NCBI GenBank assembly: GCA_026414565.1
Contig: JAOAIT010000018.1
Location: 310,001-374,000 of the forward strand
Origin: Verrucomicrobiia bacterium
Lineage (GTDB): Bacteria; Verrucomicrobiota; Verrucomicrobiia; Limisphaerales; Fontisphaeraceae
Direction of reading: 5' to 3'
DNA length: 64,000 bases
The notes below the pieces were generated by a model. The model saw only the letters and a list, made by a program, of their open reading frames with translations. It did not search any database and was not told the DNA's origin. Shown here piece after piece: positions 1-8,981 of the stretch. Each line of letters opens with the position of its first letter. The stretch's first letter is position 1. Both the position numbers and the translations under genes were made by a program.

Positions 1-555
1 CACGGCATTAACTAAAGGGGGCATGACCCCATAATACGCGCCAGCCGTGCCGTCGGCGTAAGTGGGGTTGTTGTAATTGTCCAGCACCTGGATTTCCAGG
101 CCGCCCGGCAGAAAGACGCCGCTGTTGCCGCGGCCCTGCCCGGAGCCTTCCACTTTGGTGGGGGCGCACCATTCGATGTGCAGTTGGCAGTCGCCAAATT
201 CTTCGCGGGAACGAATTTCTCCGGAGCCAGGCGTCACCTCCATGTAGCCATCCCGCACCACCCACTTCACTGGATTGCCCTTGTTATCCGAAAACTTGGA
301 AAGATCCGTACCGTCAAACAGGATGATCGCGTCCGACGGCGGCTTGCCCGCCTGCTCCTGCGTGCTAAAGGTGCCGGGCGTCACCACCGGCGGCAGGGGC
401 CGGTTGCGGTCATGCACCGCCCAGGGATGATTTTCATCCGGCGGATCGCCGTAGAAGGGCGGCGCCACATCGCTCGCGCCAAACACTGGCAGCCCACCCA
501 ATGTCACCAATATGGCAACACCAGGCCAACAAAGACTAGGAATGCGTAATTTCAT
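1..555 (-). CDS. DUF1080 (3-keto-disaccharide hydrolase-like) secreted protein, C-terminus cut by the window edge
   Basis: An open frame of 185 codons runs from an ATG at 555 to the window edge with no stop, so the C-terminus is missing. The first ~27 residues (MKLRIPSL start, hydrophobic stretch, ending VFGA) look like a Sec signal peptide. Beyond it are hallmarks of the DUF1080 lectin-like jelly roll: IILFDGTDLSKF near residue 77, a strand with LHIEW, then GRGNSGVFL and LEIQVLDNYNN. Characterised DUF1080 members hydrolyse 3-keto-glycosides, but catalytic assignment here is by family only. It is transcribed away from the next gene, with ~220 bp between them. Two other DUF1080 proteins occur in this window. 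The family is clear; the substrate is not known. Confidence 0.85.
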   Translation of the reverse strand, partial: MKLRIPSLCWPGVAILVTLGGLPVFGASDVAPPFYGDPPDENHPWAVHDRNRPLPPVVTPGTFSTQEQAGKPPSDAIILFDGTDLSKFSDNKGNPVKWVVRDGYMEVTPGSGEIRSREEFGDCQLHIEWCAPTKVEGSGQGRGNSGVFLPGGLEIQVLDNYNNPTYADGTAGAYYGVMPPLVNAV

Positions 556-775
556 ACATCAATGCTTGTTGCCGCCAGCATGGCAGCCGGCTGAACCAGG
601 TCAAGGAAATTGCTGCTGGCAGCCCCCAACCCCTGCAGGAAGCATAAAGGCAGGCCTCAGCCAACGGCTGAACAATAACCGTCTCTGCAGCATCTGACGT
701 TTTCGCGGAGTAATCAGGTCAGGCAGTCCACCTCCAACCTTGCCAGCACTGTTTTTTCTGCCCATGATGCGGGCG

Positions 776-2275
776 ATGAAAACATTGCACCTCGCCTGCC
801 GGAAGACCGGCCTGATTGTCATGGGATGTCTGTTCCTGGTCTGTGGTCTGTTCGCCGCAGAATCAACCGATTGGCAGTCCTTGTTTGACGGACAAACCTT
901 GAATGGCTGGCGGGCCAGTGAAAACCCGGGTTCTTTCAAAGTTGAAGCTGGCTGCATCGTGGCCGATGGCCCGCGTGCACACCTCTTTTATGTCGGCCCG
1001 GATGGGGGGGCATCGTTCAAGAACTTCGAGCTGGAATTCGAGGCCAAGGCCGGAGCCCTGGCCAACAGCGGGGTGTTCTTTCACAGCCGTTTTCAAGAGA
1101 AAGGTTTTCCAGGCGCCGGCCTGGAGGTGCAAATCCACAACGCCCGCCACGGCGAGGGCGATTACCGCGAGAATAAACTTACCGGCAGCCTTTACGGTGT
1201 GCGCAACGTGTACAAGGCCCTGGTAAAAGATGAAGAATGGTTCAAAATGGCCGTCCGGGTCAGCGGCAAACGCGTCCAAATTCGGGTCAATGGCACGCTG
1301 GTGGTGGATTATTTGGAGCCTACCCCCCCCTTCGCCAATCCAGAGCGTCCCGGGCGCCGCCTGGGCGAGGGCACTTTTGCCCTTCAATGCCACGATCCCA
1401 AAAGCAAAGTGTGGTTTCGCGGTCTTCGCGTGCGGCGCCTGCCCGATGCCGCACCCCCCGAGGACATCCGCGAATTTGCCATGACCGAGCATGACCGCTC
1501 GGTGCTGCGGCTGGGCGCGGCCAACTACCCCGTGGTCAACTATCACATGCATCTCAAGGGCGGCCTCACCCTGCCTGAGGCGCTGGCCGAATCGCGTCGC
1601 TCGGGGGTCTTTTACGGGGTGGCCGTCAACTGCGGAGTTGGTTTTGCCATCACCAATGACGCTGGCATTGACCAATTCCTCCAGGAAATGAAGGGGCAGC
1701 CCGTTTTCCTGGCCATGCAGGCTGAGGGCCGCGAATGGGTGAACATGTTCTCCCCCGAGGCCGTGGCCAAATTTGACTATGTATTCACCGACTCCATGAC
1801 CTTCACTGACCGGCAGGGCAAACGCATGCGCTTGTGGATCAAGGAGGAAGTGGGTGAAATCCGTGATAAGCAGGCCTTCATGGATTTGTTGGTGGAGAAA
1901 ACCGTGGAAATTCTAAATCGTGAAGCGGTGGACATTTACGTCAACCCCACGTTCCTGCCCGAGGTTCTGGCCGCAGAATATGACACGCTGTGGACCGCCG
2001 AGCGCATGAAACGCGTCGTGGATGCCGCCGCCGCCAATGGCGTGGCCATAGAGATCAACGCCCGGTACAAGCTGCCCAGTGCCGCCTTCATTAAAATGGC
2101 CAAAGCCGCCGGGTGTAAATTCACCTTTGGCACCAACAACGGCGGGCGTGAGGTGGGAGATTTGGATTATTGCTTCCAGATGGTGCGCGACTGCAACCTG
2201 CGCTGGCAGGATATCTGGACCCCCAAACCTGACGGGCAGAAACCCGTCCAACGCTACGGCAAACTTTTACGATGA
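776..2275 (+). CDS. Secreted DUF1080 - PHP-like metal-dependent hydrolase fusion
   Basis: This 499-residue protein has two halves. After a signal peptide (MKTLHLAC start, cleavage near GLFAAES), residues ~30-220 form a DUF1080 domain (SLFDGQTLNGW, NSGVFFHSRF, LEVQIHN). Residues ~255-490 resemble the PHP/histidinol-phosphatase-like TIM barrel: an N-terminal HxH metal motif (NYHMH), a later acidic motif (QAEGRE), and a C-terminal segment EINARYKLP followed by AGCKFTFGTNNGG, where classical PHP proteins carry a Ser-Asp-Ala-His motif. The ATG at 776 is preferred over upstream starts because it puts the signal peptide at the N-terminus. The stop overlaps the next start as ATGA, implying translational coupling. 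The substrate is unknown; a role in handling oxidised sugars is inference from the DUF1080 half. Confidence 0.8.
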   Translation: MKTLHLACRKTGLIVMGCLFLVCGLFAAESTDWQSLFDGQTLNGWRASENPGSFKVEAGCIVADGPRAHLFYVGPDGGASFKNFELEFEAKAGALANSGVFFHSRFQEKGFPGAGLEVQIHNARHGEGDYRENKLTGSLYGVRNVYKALVKDEEWFKMAVRVSGKRVQIRVNGTLVVDYLEPTPPFANPERPGRRLGEGTFALQCHDPKSKVWFRGLRVRRLPDAAPPEDIREFAMTEHDRSVLRLGAANYPVVNYHMHLKGGLTLPEALAESRRSGVFYGVAVNCGVGFAITNDAGIDQFLQEMKGQPVFLAMQAEGREWVNMFSPEAVAKFDYVFTDSMTFTDRQGKRMRLWIKEEVGEIRDKQAFMDLLVEKTVEILNREAVDIYVNPTFLPEVLAAEYDTLWTAERMKRVVDAAAANGVAIEINARYKLPSAAFIKMAKAAGCKFTFGTNNGGREVGDLDYCFQMVRDCNLRWQDIWTPKPDGQKPVQRYGKLLR

Positions 2276-4905
2276 CCACCGCTTCGCATCCGGCAGCCGC
2301 CGTCCCCCCCGATTCTCACAACCGTGATTTGAGTTTTTTCTCCACCGGCCTGCCCGGTTTGGACCGGACCCTGCAAAACCTTCAAGCCGGTGACAACGTG
2401 GTTTGGCAGGTGGAAACGGTGGATGAGTACCGGCCTTTTGTGCTGCCTTTCTGGGAGGAGTGCCTTCGCCAACGGCGGCCCCTGGTTTATTTTCGCTTTG
2501 GACGCCATGCCGAACTGATCTCGCCCGGGCAGGGGGGGAAATACCTGCGGCTGCGTCCGGAAGACGGGTTCGAAAAATTTGTCGGGGAAATTCTGGATGT
2601 CATCGAGGCTGAGGGGCTGGGCGCCTGCTACGTGTTTGACATGCTGAGCGACCTGGCGGCGGACTGGTACAGCGACCGCATGCTGGGCAATTTCTTCCGC
2701 ATCACCTGCCCCTTTTTGTATGACTTGAAGACGATCGCGTATTTCGGCCTGCGCAAGGATCATCATTCCTTTCACGCCACCGATCCCATTCACAACACAG
2801 CCCAAGTCGTGCTCGAAGTGCACCGCAAGCGCGACCAGCTTTATATCCACCCGCAAAAGGTGTGGCAGCGGCACTCGCCCACCATGTACATGCTACACGC
2901 CTGGGAGGGCCAGGAATTCAAGCCGGTCACAAACAGCGCGGTGATCACGGAAATCCTGGCTAGCGTGCCGCAGCCTTGGCTGGATTTCAGTGTGCATCGT
3001 CTGGGGGTCTGGGTGCGCACCTTTCGCCAAGCACAAGCCACCCTGAAGGCCGTGCAGCAAGGCCGCAAATCCAACGCCGAAGCCCAGGCCTTTTTCCAGC
3101 GCCTGGTGAAAATGGTGCTGACGCGCGAGGAGCGGTTCATTGCGCTGGCCCAACAATACCTGAGCCTGGCCGATCTCATTGAAGTCATGCAGCGCATGAT
3201 TGGCACAGGGCTGATCGGCGGCAAATCCCTGGGCATGCTGCTCGCCCGCGCCGTATTGCGCCAAAAACGGCCGGACTTGTGGCAGAAACTCGAAGGTCAT
3301 GATTCGTTCTTCATCGGCTCCGACGTATTTTACACTTATCTGGTGCAGAACGGCTGCTGGTGGCTGCGACGCCGCCAGAAGGATTTTGAAGTGCTCCTGC
3401 AGAACGCCGAACTGGCCCGTCAGAAAATCTTGGAGGGCGAATTTCCGGATTTCATTACCGAGCAGTTTGAGGAGATGCTCGAATATTTTGGCCAGTCCCC
3501 CATCATTGTCCGCTCCAGCAGCTTGCTGGAGGACAATTACGGCAATGCCTTTTCCGGCAAATATGAGAGTGTCTTCTGCGCCAACCAAGGCTCGCCCGAA
3601 GAACGGCTCCAGGCATTCATGCAGGCCGTGCGCACTGTATATGCCAGCACCATGAGCCGGGAGGGCCTGGAATATCGCCGGCATCATGGCCTGCTTGAAC
3701 GCGATGAACAAATGGCGCTGCTTGTGCAGCGGGTATCCGGCGAGATGTTCGGCACCACGTATTTTCCCCACCTGGCGGGGGTGGGCTTCTCGTTCAACCC
3801 GTTTGTCTGGCATGAGGATATTGACCCGCGGGCGGGGGTGTTGCGGCTGGTTTTTGGTCTGGGCACCCGGGCCGTGGACCGCACCGAGGATGACTACACC
3901 CGCCTGGTGGCCCTGAATGTGCCGCTCAAACAACCCGATGCCAAAGGCGGCATTGCCCGTCAATTCACGCAACGCCGCGCTGATTTGCTCGACCTGGCCG
4001 CCAATCAACTCACTTCCCGCGAATTCCGAGAACTCGCTCCGCAACTGCCGGCCTCACTGCGCGACTGGCTGGCCTCCGAAGGACAAAGTGGGGAGGGCGA
4101 CTGGGTGCTTAATTTTGATCCACTGCTGGCGCAAACGCCCCTCGCCACGGACTTGCGCGAAATGCTGCGCACCCTGGAGGAGGCGTATGATTATCCGGTG
4201 GATGTCGAATTCACCGTGAATTTTCTTCCCAACGGGCAGTATCGCATCAACTTGCTGCAATGCCGGCCCTTCCAGGTGAAAATCCGCGGTGAAGGCAGCC
4301 GGGTGCGGATTCCGGGCCACATCCAGCCCCAGGATGTGGTGCTGGAATCCTCGGGCCCCATCATCGGGCACAGTCTGGCGACGGAGGTGGACCAGATTAT
4401 CTATGTTGTCCCGCGGGTTTATTCACAAATGAGCATGAGCCAGCGCTATTCCGTGGCGCGCACGGTGGGACGGCTCACCCATTTGCATGCGGAACGGCGG
4501 CCGACCATCATGATTATCGGCCCGGGCCGCTGGGGCACGTCCATGCCCTCGCTGGGCGTGCCGGTCTCCTTTGCGGAAATCAACACCGTCTCCGTCATTT
4601 GCGAGCTGGCCTTGATGCATGAAGGTCTTATTCCCGACATTTCCCTGGGGACTCACTTTTTCAATGATTTAGTGGAGATGGACATGCTGTATCTGGCCGT
4701 GACTCCTGGCAAGGAAGGCTATCGTTTTAACGAAGAGCTGCTGCTTGCGCAAACCAACCGGCTGGCCCAATTGCTACCCTCTGCCGGGGCCCTGGCGGAA
4801 GCCATCTGGGTGGTGGAGGGCGGCCAGAACCATGCCCAGTTCTTTCTGAATGTGGATTCCATGTCGCAGAAAGCTCTGGCCTACCGCGAGCAGAAGGCTG
4901 ATTAA
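2272..4905 (+). CDS. Orphan PEP/pyruvate-binding (PPDK-N ATP-grasp) protein with N-terminal degenerate RecA/KaiC-like domain
   Basis: The 877-residue protein has no signal peptide. Residues ~20-230 resemble a RecA/KaiC-type NTPase (FFSTGLPGLDRTLQNLQAGD, Walker-B-like ACYVFDM), but where Walker A (GxxxxGKT) is expected it reads VETVDEYRPF, so P-loop chemistry looks lost. Residues ~310-680 contain the PEP synthase/PPDK nucleotide-binding signature (GGKSLGMLLAR, then IIVRSSSLLEDNYGNAFSGK) and a distal LLQCRPF. The last ~180 residues hold GPGRWGTSMPSLGVPV and PDISLGTHFFNDLVE, a tail seen in PPDK-like orphan proteins. The phosphohistidine swivelling domain and the PEP-binding barrel of true PEP synthase are both absent, so this is not a standard PpsA/PpdK. 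It overlaps the upstream gene by 4 bp. A phosphotransfer or regulatory role is possible but unproven. Confidence 0.8.
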   Translation: MTTASHPAAAVPPDSHNRDLSFFSTGLPGLDRTLQNLQAGDNVVWQVETVDEYRPFVLPFWEECLRQRRPLVYFRFGRHAELISPGQGGKYLRLRPEDGFEKFVGEILDVIEAEGLGACYVFDMLSDLAADWYSDRMLGNFFRITCPFLYDLKTIAYFGLRKDHHSFHATDPIHNTAQVVLEVHRKRDQLYIHPQKVWQRHSPTMYMLHAWEGQEFKPVTNSAVITEILASVPQPWLDFSVHRLGVWVRTFRQAQATLKAVQQGRKSNAEAQAFFQRLVKMVLTREERFIALAQQYLSLADLIEVMQRMIGTGLIGGKSLGMLLARAVLRQKRPDLWQKLEGHDSFFIGSDVFYTYLVQNGCWWLRRRQKDFEVLLQNAELARQKILEGEFPDFITEQFEEMLEYFGQSPIIVRSSSLLEDNYGNAFSGKYESVFCANQGSPEERLQAFMQAVRTVYASTMSREGLEYRRHHGLLERDEQMALLVQRVSGEMFGTTYFPHLAGVGFSFNPFVWHEDIDPRAGVLRLVFGLGTRAVDRTEDDYTRLVALNVPLKQPDAKGGIARQFTQRRADLLDLAANQLTSREFRELAPQLPASLRDWLASEGQSGEGDWVLNFDPLLAQTPLATDLREMLRTLEEAYDYPVDVEFTVNFLPNGQYRINLLQCRPFQVKIRGEGSRVRIPGHIQPQDVVLESSGPIIGHSLATEVDQIIYVVPRVYSQMSMSQRYSVARTVGRLTHLHAERRPTIMIIGPGRWGTSMPSLGVPVSFAEINTVSVICELALMHEGLIPDISLGTHFFNDLVEMDMLYLAVTPGKEGYRFNEELLLAQTNRLAQLLPSAGALAEAIWVVEGGQNHAQFFLNVDSMSQKALAYREQKAD

Positions 4906-4915
4906 CCTGAATTCC

Positions 4916-6232
4916 TCAGGGATCCCACCGCAACCGAAACCACCGCATGGGTGCATCCTCCTGCGGTTGCCAGATCAGAATCTTCTGCCAGTCCACTTCG
5001 TCCACCATCACGCCCTCCAAGACTGGCTGCCAAGCGCCCGGATCCCCGAGGCGCGGCGCGCTTTCCAGCCGGTACCCGCCCGCCGGCGCCGGCCAGCGCA
5101 CCACCAGTTTATCCGGGTGGCGCGTCACGTTTAATTCAAGGCGAGGTTCTCCCCGCCCCATACGAAGTGGCGCCCCCGGCACCGGAGGCAGGCCGAGCAT
5201 GGCCAGGGCCAGGTTGGCGGCGTCGCCGTTGCGAATGGGTTGCAAGGGGGCCAGGTAATCCACGCGGTAAGTTTCGGGGTCAAAACGGTTGCTGCAAAGC
5301 GTGTAAAGGTTGCGCCCCGCCGGCCAGCCCGGACCCCACACCAAAAAGGGAATGGTGTAATTGAGGGCAAATTGGGGATCGGTATGCGAATAATCAGGCA
5401 CCCCGCCTCCGTGATCTGAAGTGATGATCAGGGCGGTCCGATTGCTCATGGCTGGATGATTCTCCAGGTAGGCCATCAATTGCCCGAGGCAGCCGTCAAT
5501 TTCAATCAATGCATTGCTCCAGGAAACGCTGCTCCAACCGAAGGTGTGCCCCAGGTAGTCCAAATCTGCAAAATGAATGAACGAAAAATGGGTGGGAACA
5601 TCGTTCAGGTAATTCGTCACTGCCCTCAAAATCCCCCAGCGGTTGTTGGAGTAGAAACTCCATGGAAAATTCAGGACATAATCCACTTTATTGCGTCCGT
5701 TGTCCTCACCCACCTCATCGGGCGCGCCGCGAATCGCGTCATAACTCTCGGCGCAGATGAGCAGCTTGGTCTTGCTCACGATGCAGGCCGTGCGCAGGCC
5801 ATGGTCATGCACCACATCCCACACGCTCGGCAGATAGATGCCATTGGTGTTGCCATGCTGGTGATAATTTTCGCCGGCCGTCCAACCGTTGTTCCAATAC
5901 CCGTGCCACGCATCGTCCGGCCACCCCTCCGGCCGATAAAGCGGCCGTCCCAAAAGCATTGAAGTATGATTGGGGACCGTCTCCGAGGCATAGTAGTCGC
6001 AGCGCCCGTTTAAGGTCCCGGCCCCCTCGCGCAGGAGCCGCCGGAAATTCGGGAAATTATCCGGGGACGTTTGCAGATACGCCTGCAAATGCGTCCCGCT
6101 CAGGCCATCAAAGGAAATCAGCAAAACATAATCCGCCCGCGGAAATTCAGCCGCGCCCGTCTCCAGAGCGATGAGCCATGGGCATAACATGGCCCAAAGC
6201 GCCCGCCGTAACTTTGGGTGAGTTTGCAACAT
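4916..6232 (-). CDS. Secreted alkaline-phosphatase-superfamily protein (type I phosphodiesterase/nucleotide pyrophosphatase-like)
   Basis: The 438-residue protein begins at the ATG at 6232, which places a signal peptide (LRRALWAMLCPWLIAL, then ETGAAEF) at the N-terminus. The mature part starts with LLISFDGLSGTHLQ, the metal-binding Asp of the superfamily, followed by ETVPNHTSMLLG, which supplies the nucleophilic Thr or Ser region. FIHFADLDYLGH gives the Asp/His metal ligands and ITSDHGGG the final Asp-His pair. A C-terminal beta-rich tail of ~80 residues (YRLESAPRLGDPGAWQPV ... RWFRLRW) is of the kind common on secreted verrucomicrobial proteins. It could cleave phosphodiesters or phosphorylated polysaccharides; the substrate is not predictable. 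It converges with the upstream-numbered PPDK-like gene, only 10 bp apart. Confidence 0.85.
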   Translation of the reverse strand: MLQTHPKLRRALWAMLCPWLIALETGAAEFPRADYVLLISFDGLSGTHLQAYLQTSPDNFPNFRRLLREGAGTLNGRCDYYASETVPNHTSMLLGRPLYRPEGWPDDAWHGYWNNGWTAGENYHQHGNTNGIYLPSVWDVVHDHGLRTACIVSKTKLLICAESYDAIRGAPDEVGEDNGRNKVDYVLNFPWSFYSNNRWGILRAVTNYLNDVPTHFSFIHFADLDYLGHTFGWSSVSWSNALIEIDGCLGQLMAYLENHPAMSNRTALIITSDHGGGVPDYSHTDPQFALNYTIPFLVWGPGWPAGRNLYTLCSNRFDPETYRVDYLAPLQPIRNGDAANLALAMLGLPPVPGAPLRMGRGEPRLELNVTRHPDKLVVRWPAPAGGYRLESAPRLGDPGAWQPVLEGVMVDEVDWQKILIWQPQEDAPMRWFRLRWDP

Positions 6233-6403
6233 GGGCTGCGTTAATGATAGCCCATCGGCTCCACCGCGCAAGCTTGCCCATGGCAGACTTTCTGACGGGG
6301 GCAGAGTCTGATATCGCAGGCCAATTCCAAAGTGACCCGATTTCTTAAGTTATTGACCGGCAACCTCATTGTCCCCGGCCCGGGAACATGGCAAATTGAG
6401 GCC

Positions 6404-8917
6404 ATGCACGTGCCAACGACAGCCCTCGATGGCCGGCGAATCATGCCGGCGCTTTTGTGGTGTTTGGGGATTTGGGTGGCTGCCATGGGCACTGTGTCCG
6501 CCGCCTCGGTGAGCGTTTATTCCCGGGCGCCGGTTGGGGAGCAGAACCCCTGGTACGTGGGCAGCCGCGCCCCGTTGCGACCGGTCCCCTTTATAAAACT
6601 GCCCATCGGCAGCATTCAGCCCCGTGGCTGGCTGCGGCATCAACTGGAACTCGACCGCGAAGGCATGGTGGGCCGTCTGGCAGAAATCTCTCCCTGGCTG
6701 CGCAAGGAGAATCATGCCTGGCTCGCCCGGGATGGACGCGGACACAGCGCATGGGAGGAATTGCCCTATTGGCTCAAGGGTTTCGGCGATTTGGGTTATG
6801 TGTTGCAGGACCAGGAGTTGATCAAGGAGGCCAGAATCTGGATCGAGGCCATGCTTGCCAGTCAGGACGATACGGGATGGTTTGGCCCGCGGGAATTGCA
6901 GAAATCCCTGCAGGGCCGCCCCGACCTGTGGCCCCACATGGTCATGCTCAATGTTCTGCAGTCCTACTACGAATACAGTGGCGACACCCGCGTGCTCACC
7001 TGCATGACCCGTTATTTCCGCTGGCAAAACCAACTGCCACCAGAAACCTTCGGCGCCGGCTATTGGCCCCGGATGCGTTTTGGCGACAACCTGGAAAGTG
7101 TTTACTGGCTTTATCATCGCACGGGCGACGCCTTCCTGCTCGACCTGGCCCGTAAGATTTTCGAGAACATGCAGGACTGGACCACCGGCGTGCACAACTG
7201 GCACAACGTGAACATCGCCCAGGGATTCCGAACGCCCGCCATTCACTTTCTACAGAGCGGCAGTTTGCTGCATCGGGAGGCCCCGGAGCGCAATTACCAG
7301 CAGGTCATGTCCCTCTATGGGCAGTTTCCCGGGGGCGGTTTTGTGGGCGATGAAAATTGCCGTCCCGGTTATGTTGATCCACGTGGTGGCATCGAGACCT
7401 GCGGCATCGTCGAGTTCACCCACAGTTTTCAAATGCTGACCCGCATCACCGGCGATCCAGTTTGGGCGGAACGCTGCGAGGAGATCGCCTTCAACAATTT
7501 CCCGGCGGCCCTGACCCCGGACCATCGGGCTTTGCACTACATCACCAGCGCCAATCAGGTGCAACTGGACCGGCACAACAAAGCCCCCGGCATTCAAAAC
7601 AGCGGGACAATGTTTTCCTACAGCCCTTTTGAGGTGTACCGCTGCTGTCAGCACAACGTCTCGCACGGTTGGCCGTATTATGCCGAAGAACTGTGGCTGG
7701 CCACTGCAGACCGCGGTTTGTGTGCCTCTTTATATGCCGATTGCGACGTCAAGGCCAGGGTGGGGAGCAGCGGGCAGGAGGTGACCGTGCAGCAACGCAC
7801 GGACTATCCGTTCAGCGACACGGTCACCTTCACCCTGCAAACCCCCGGCGCGGTGGCTTTTCCCTTATACCTGCGGCTGCCAGCCTGGTGTGCCCGTCCG
7901 ACCATCACCCTGAATGGCCGCCCCATTCCTTTCAAAGCTCCACAACGCGGTTATGTGGCATTGAACCGCACCTGGCAAAACGGGGATACTCTCGTATTAC
8001 GGCTGCCCATGCGCCTGGCTGTCCGCACGTGGAAAGCGCAGAAAAACGCGGTCTCCGTGGACTATGGCCCGTTAAGTTTTTCGCTGCAGATTGGGGAGCG
8101 CTGGGAAAAATATGGCCATCGTCACCCCAACTGGCCGGAATGGGAGGTCTTTCCCACCACGGCCTGGAATTACGGCCTGGCCTTGCCTGAGACCAACCCC
8201 GCCTCCGTCCTGGAATTGGTGCGGCGCCCCGGACCCTTGGCCAGGCAACCGTGGACCGCCGAGTCTGCGCCGCTTCTGGTACGGGTGCCCGCGCGCAAAA
8301 TACCGGCGTGGCAGATGGACGTCCGCAACATGGTGAACCCGTTGCAAGCCAGCCCAGCACGTACCGCTGAACCGTTGGAAACTGTGACGCTCATTCCCAT
8401 GGGCGCCGCCCGCCTGCGCATCGCCTGCTTTCCCACCGTCACCACCACCGGGGGACACGAATGGATCGAGCCACCGAAACCCCGCCCCTCGCCCTTCAAA
8501 CCGCTGGCCTCCCATGTTAATCCCTCGGACACCCTTGACGCGCTTCACGACGGTTTGGAACCGGTCAATTCCAACGACCATGACATCCCACGCTTCACCT
8601 GGTGGGATCACCGGGGCACGCAGGAATGGGTGCAATACAACTTTGATCAACCGCGCCGCGTGGCGGGGGTGGCGGTGTATTGGTTTGATGACACCGGCGT
8701 GGGGCAATGCCGGGTGCCGGCTTCCTGGCGCATCCTTTATCGCCAGAATGGACAATGGCAGCCGGTGAAGAATCCCAGCCCCGCCGGCGTCCAACGCGAT
8801 GCCTGGAATGAAGTACGCTTTGATGCCGTCCTCACGGAGGGACTGCGGTTGGAGGTCCAACTGCAAAACAAGTACTCCGGCGGCATCCTCGAATGGAAAG
8901 TGTTGGAAGCGCCGTAG
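6404..8917 (+). CDS. Secreted GH127-type beta-L-arabinofuranosidase-like enzyme with discoidin-like C-terminal domain
   Basis: The 837-residue enzyme starts at the ATG at 6404, which has a GAGG-like ribosome site just upstream and leaves a signal peptide (MPALLWCLGIWVAAMGTVSA). The (alpha/alpha)6 catalytic domain covers ~residues 55-600. The zinc-thiolate site known for GH127 (Glu-x-Cys plus a Cys-Cys pair, one Cys acting as nucleophile) is intact: E331-T-C333 in IETCG and C414-C415 in YRCCQHN. Residues ~690-837 form an F5/8 type C-like module (HDGLEPVNSNDHDIPR, RGTQEWVQY, YWFDDTG) that closely matches the tail of the next gene. It heads a + strand run with two more polysaccharide enzymes, galK and galT. 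The family is secure; the exact glycan is inference (beta-L-arabinofuranosides of plant or algal polymers). Confidence 0.87.
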   Translation: MHVPTTALDGRRIMPALLWCLGIWVAAMGTVSAASVSVYSRAPVGEQNPWYVGSRAPLRPVPFIKLPIGSIQPRGWLRHQLELDREGMVGRLAEISPWLRKENHAWLARDGRGHSAWEELPYWLKGFGDLGYVLQDQELIKEARIWIEAMLASQDDTGWFGPRELQKSLQGRPDLWPHMVMLNVLQSYYEYSGDTRVLTCMTRYFRWQNQLPPETFGAGYWPRMRFGDNLESVYWLYHRTGDAFLLDLARKIFENMQDWTTGVHNWHNVNIAQGFRTPAIHFLQSGSLLHREAPERNYQQVMSLYGQFPGGGFVGDENCRPGYVDPRGGIETCGIVEFTHSFQMLTRITGDPVWAERCEEIAFNNFPAALTPDHRALHYITSANQVQLDRHNKAPGIQNSGTMFSYSPFEVYRCCQHNVSHGWPYYAEELWLATADRGLCASLYADCDVKARVGSSGQEVTVQQRTDYPFSDTVTFTLQTPGAVAFPLYLRLPAWCARPTITLNGRPIPFKAPQRGYVALNRTWQNGDTLVLRLPMRLAVRTWKAQKNAVSVDYGPLSFSLQIGERWEKYGHRHPNWPEWEVFPTTAWNYGLALPETNPASVLELVRRPGPLARQPWTAESAPLLVRVPARKIPAWQMDVRNMVNPLQASPARTAEPLETVTLIPMGAARLRIACFPTVTTTGGHEWIEPPKPRPSPFKPLASHVNPSDTLDALHDGLEPVNSNDHDIPRFTWWDHRGTQEWVQYNFDQPRRVAGVAVYWFDDTGVGQCRVPASWRILYRQNGQWQPVKNPSPAGVQRDAWNEVRFDAVLTEGLRLEVQLQNKYSGGILEWKVLEAP

Positions 8918-8981
8918 TGCCATCACTTCGGCGTGACATCCTCTCAAGCGGCTGGCAATTTGCAGATCGTTGAAAGCGCAC

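Noticed and set aside
2272-4905. Annotation as PEP synthase (ppsA) or pyruvate phosphate dikinase
   Set aside because: Only the nucleotide-binding part is present; the phosphohistidine domain and PEP-binding barrel needed for those reactions are missing.
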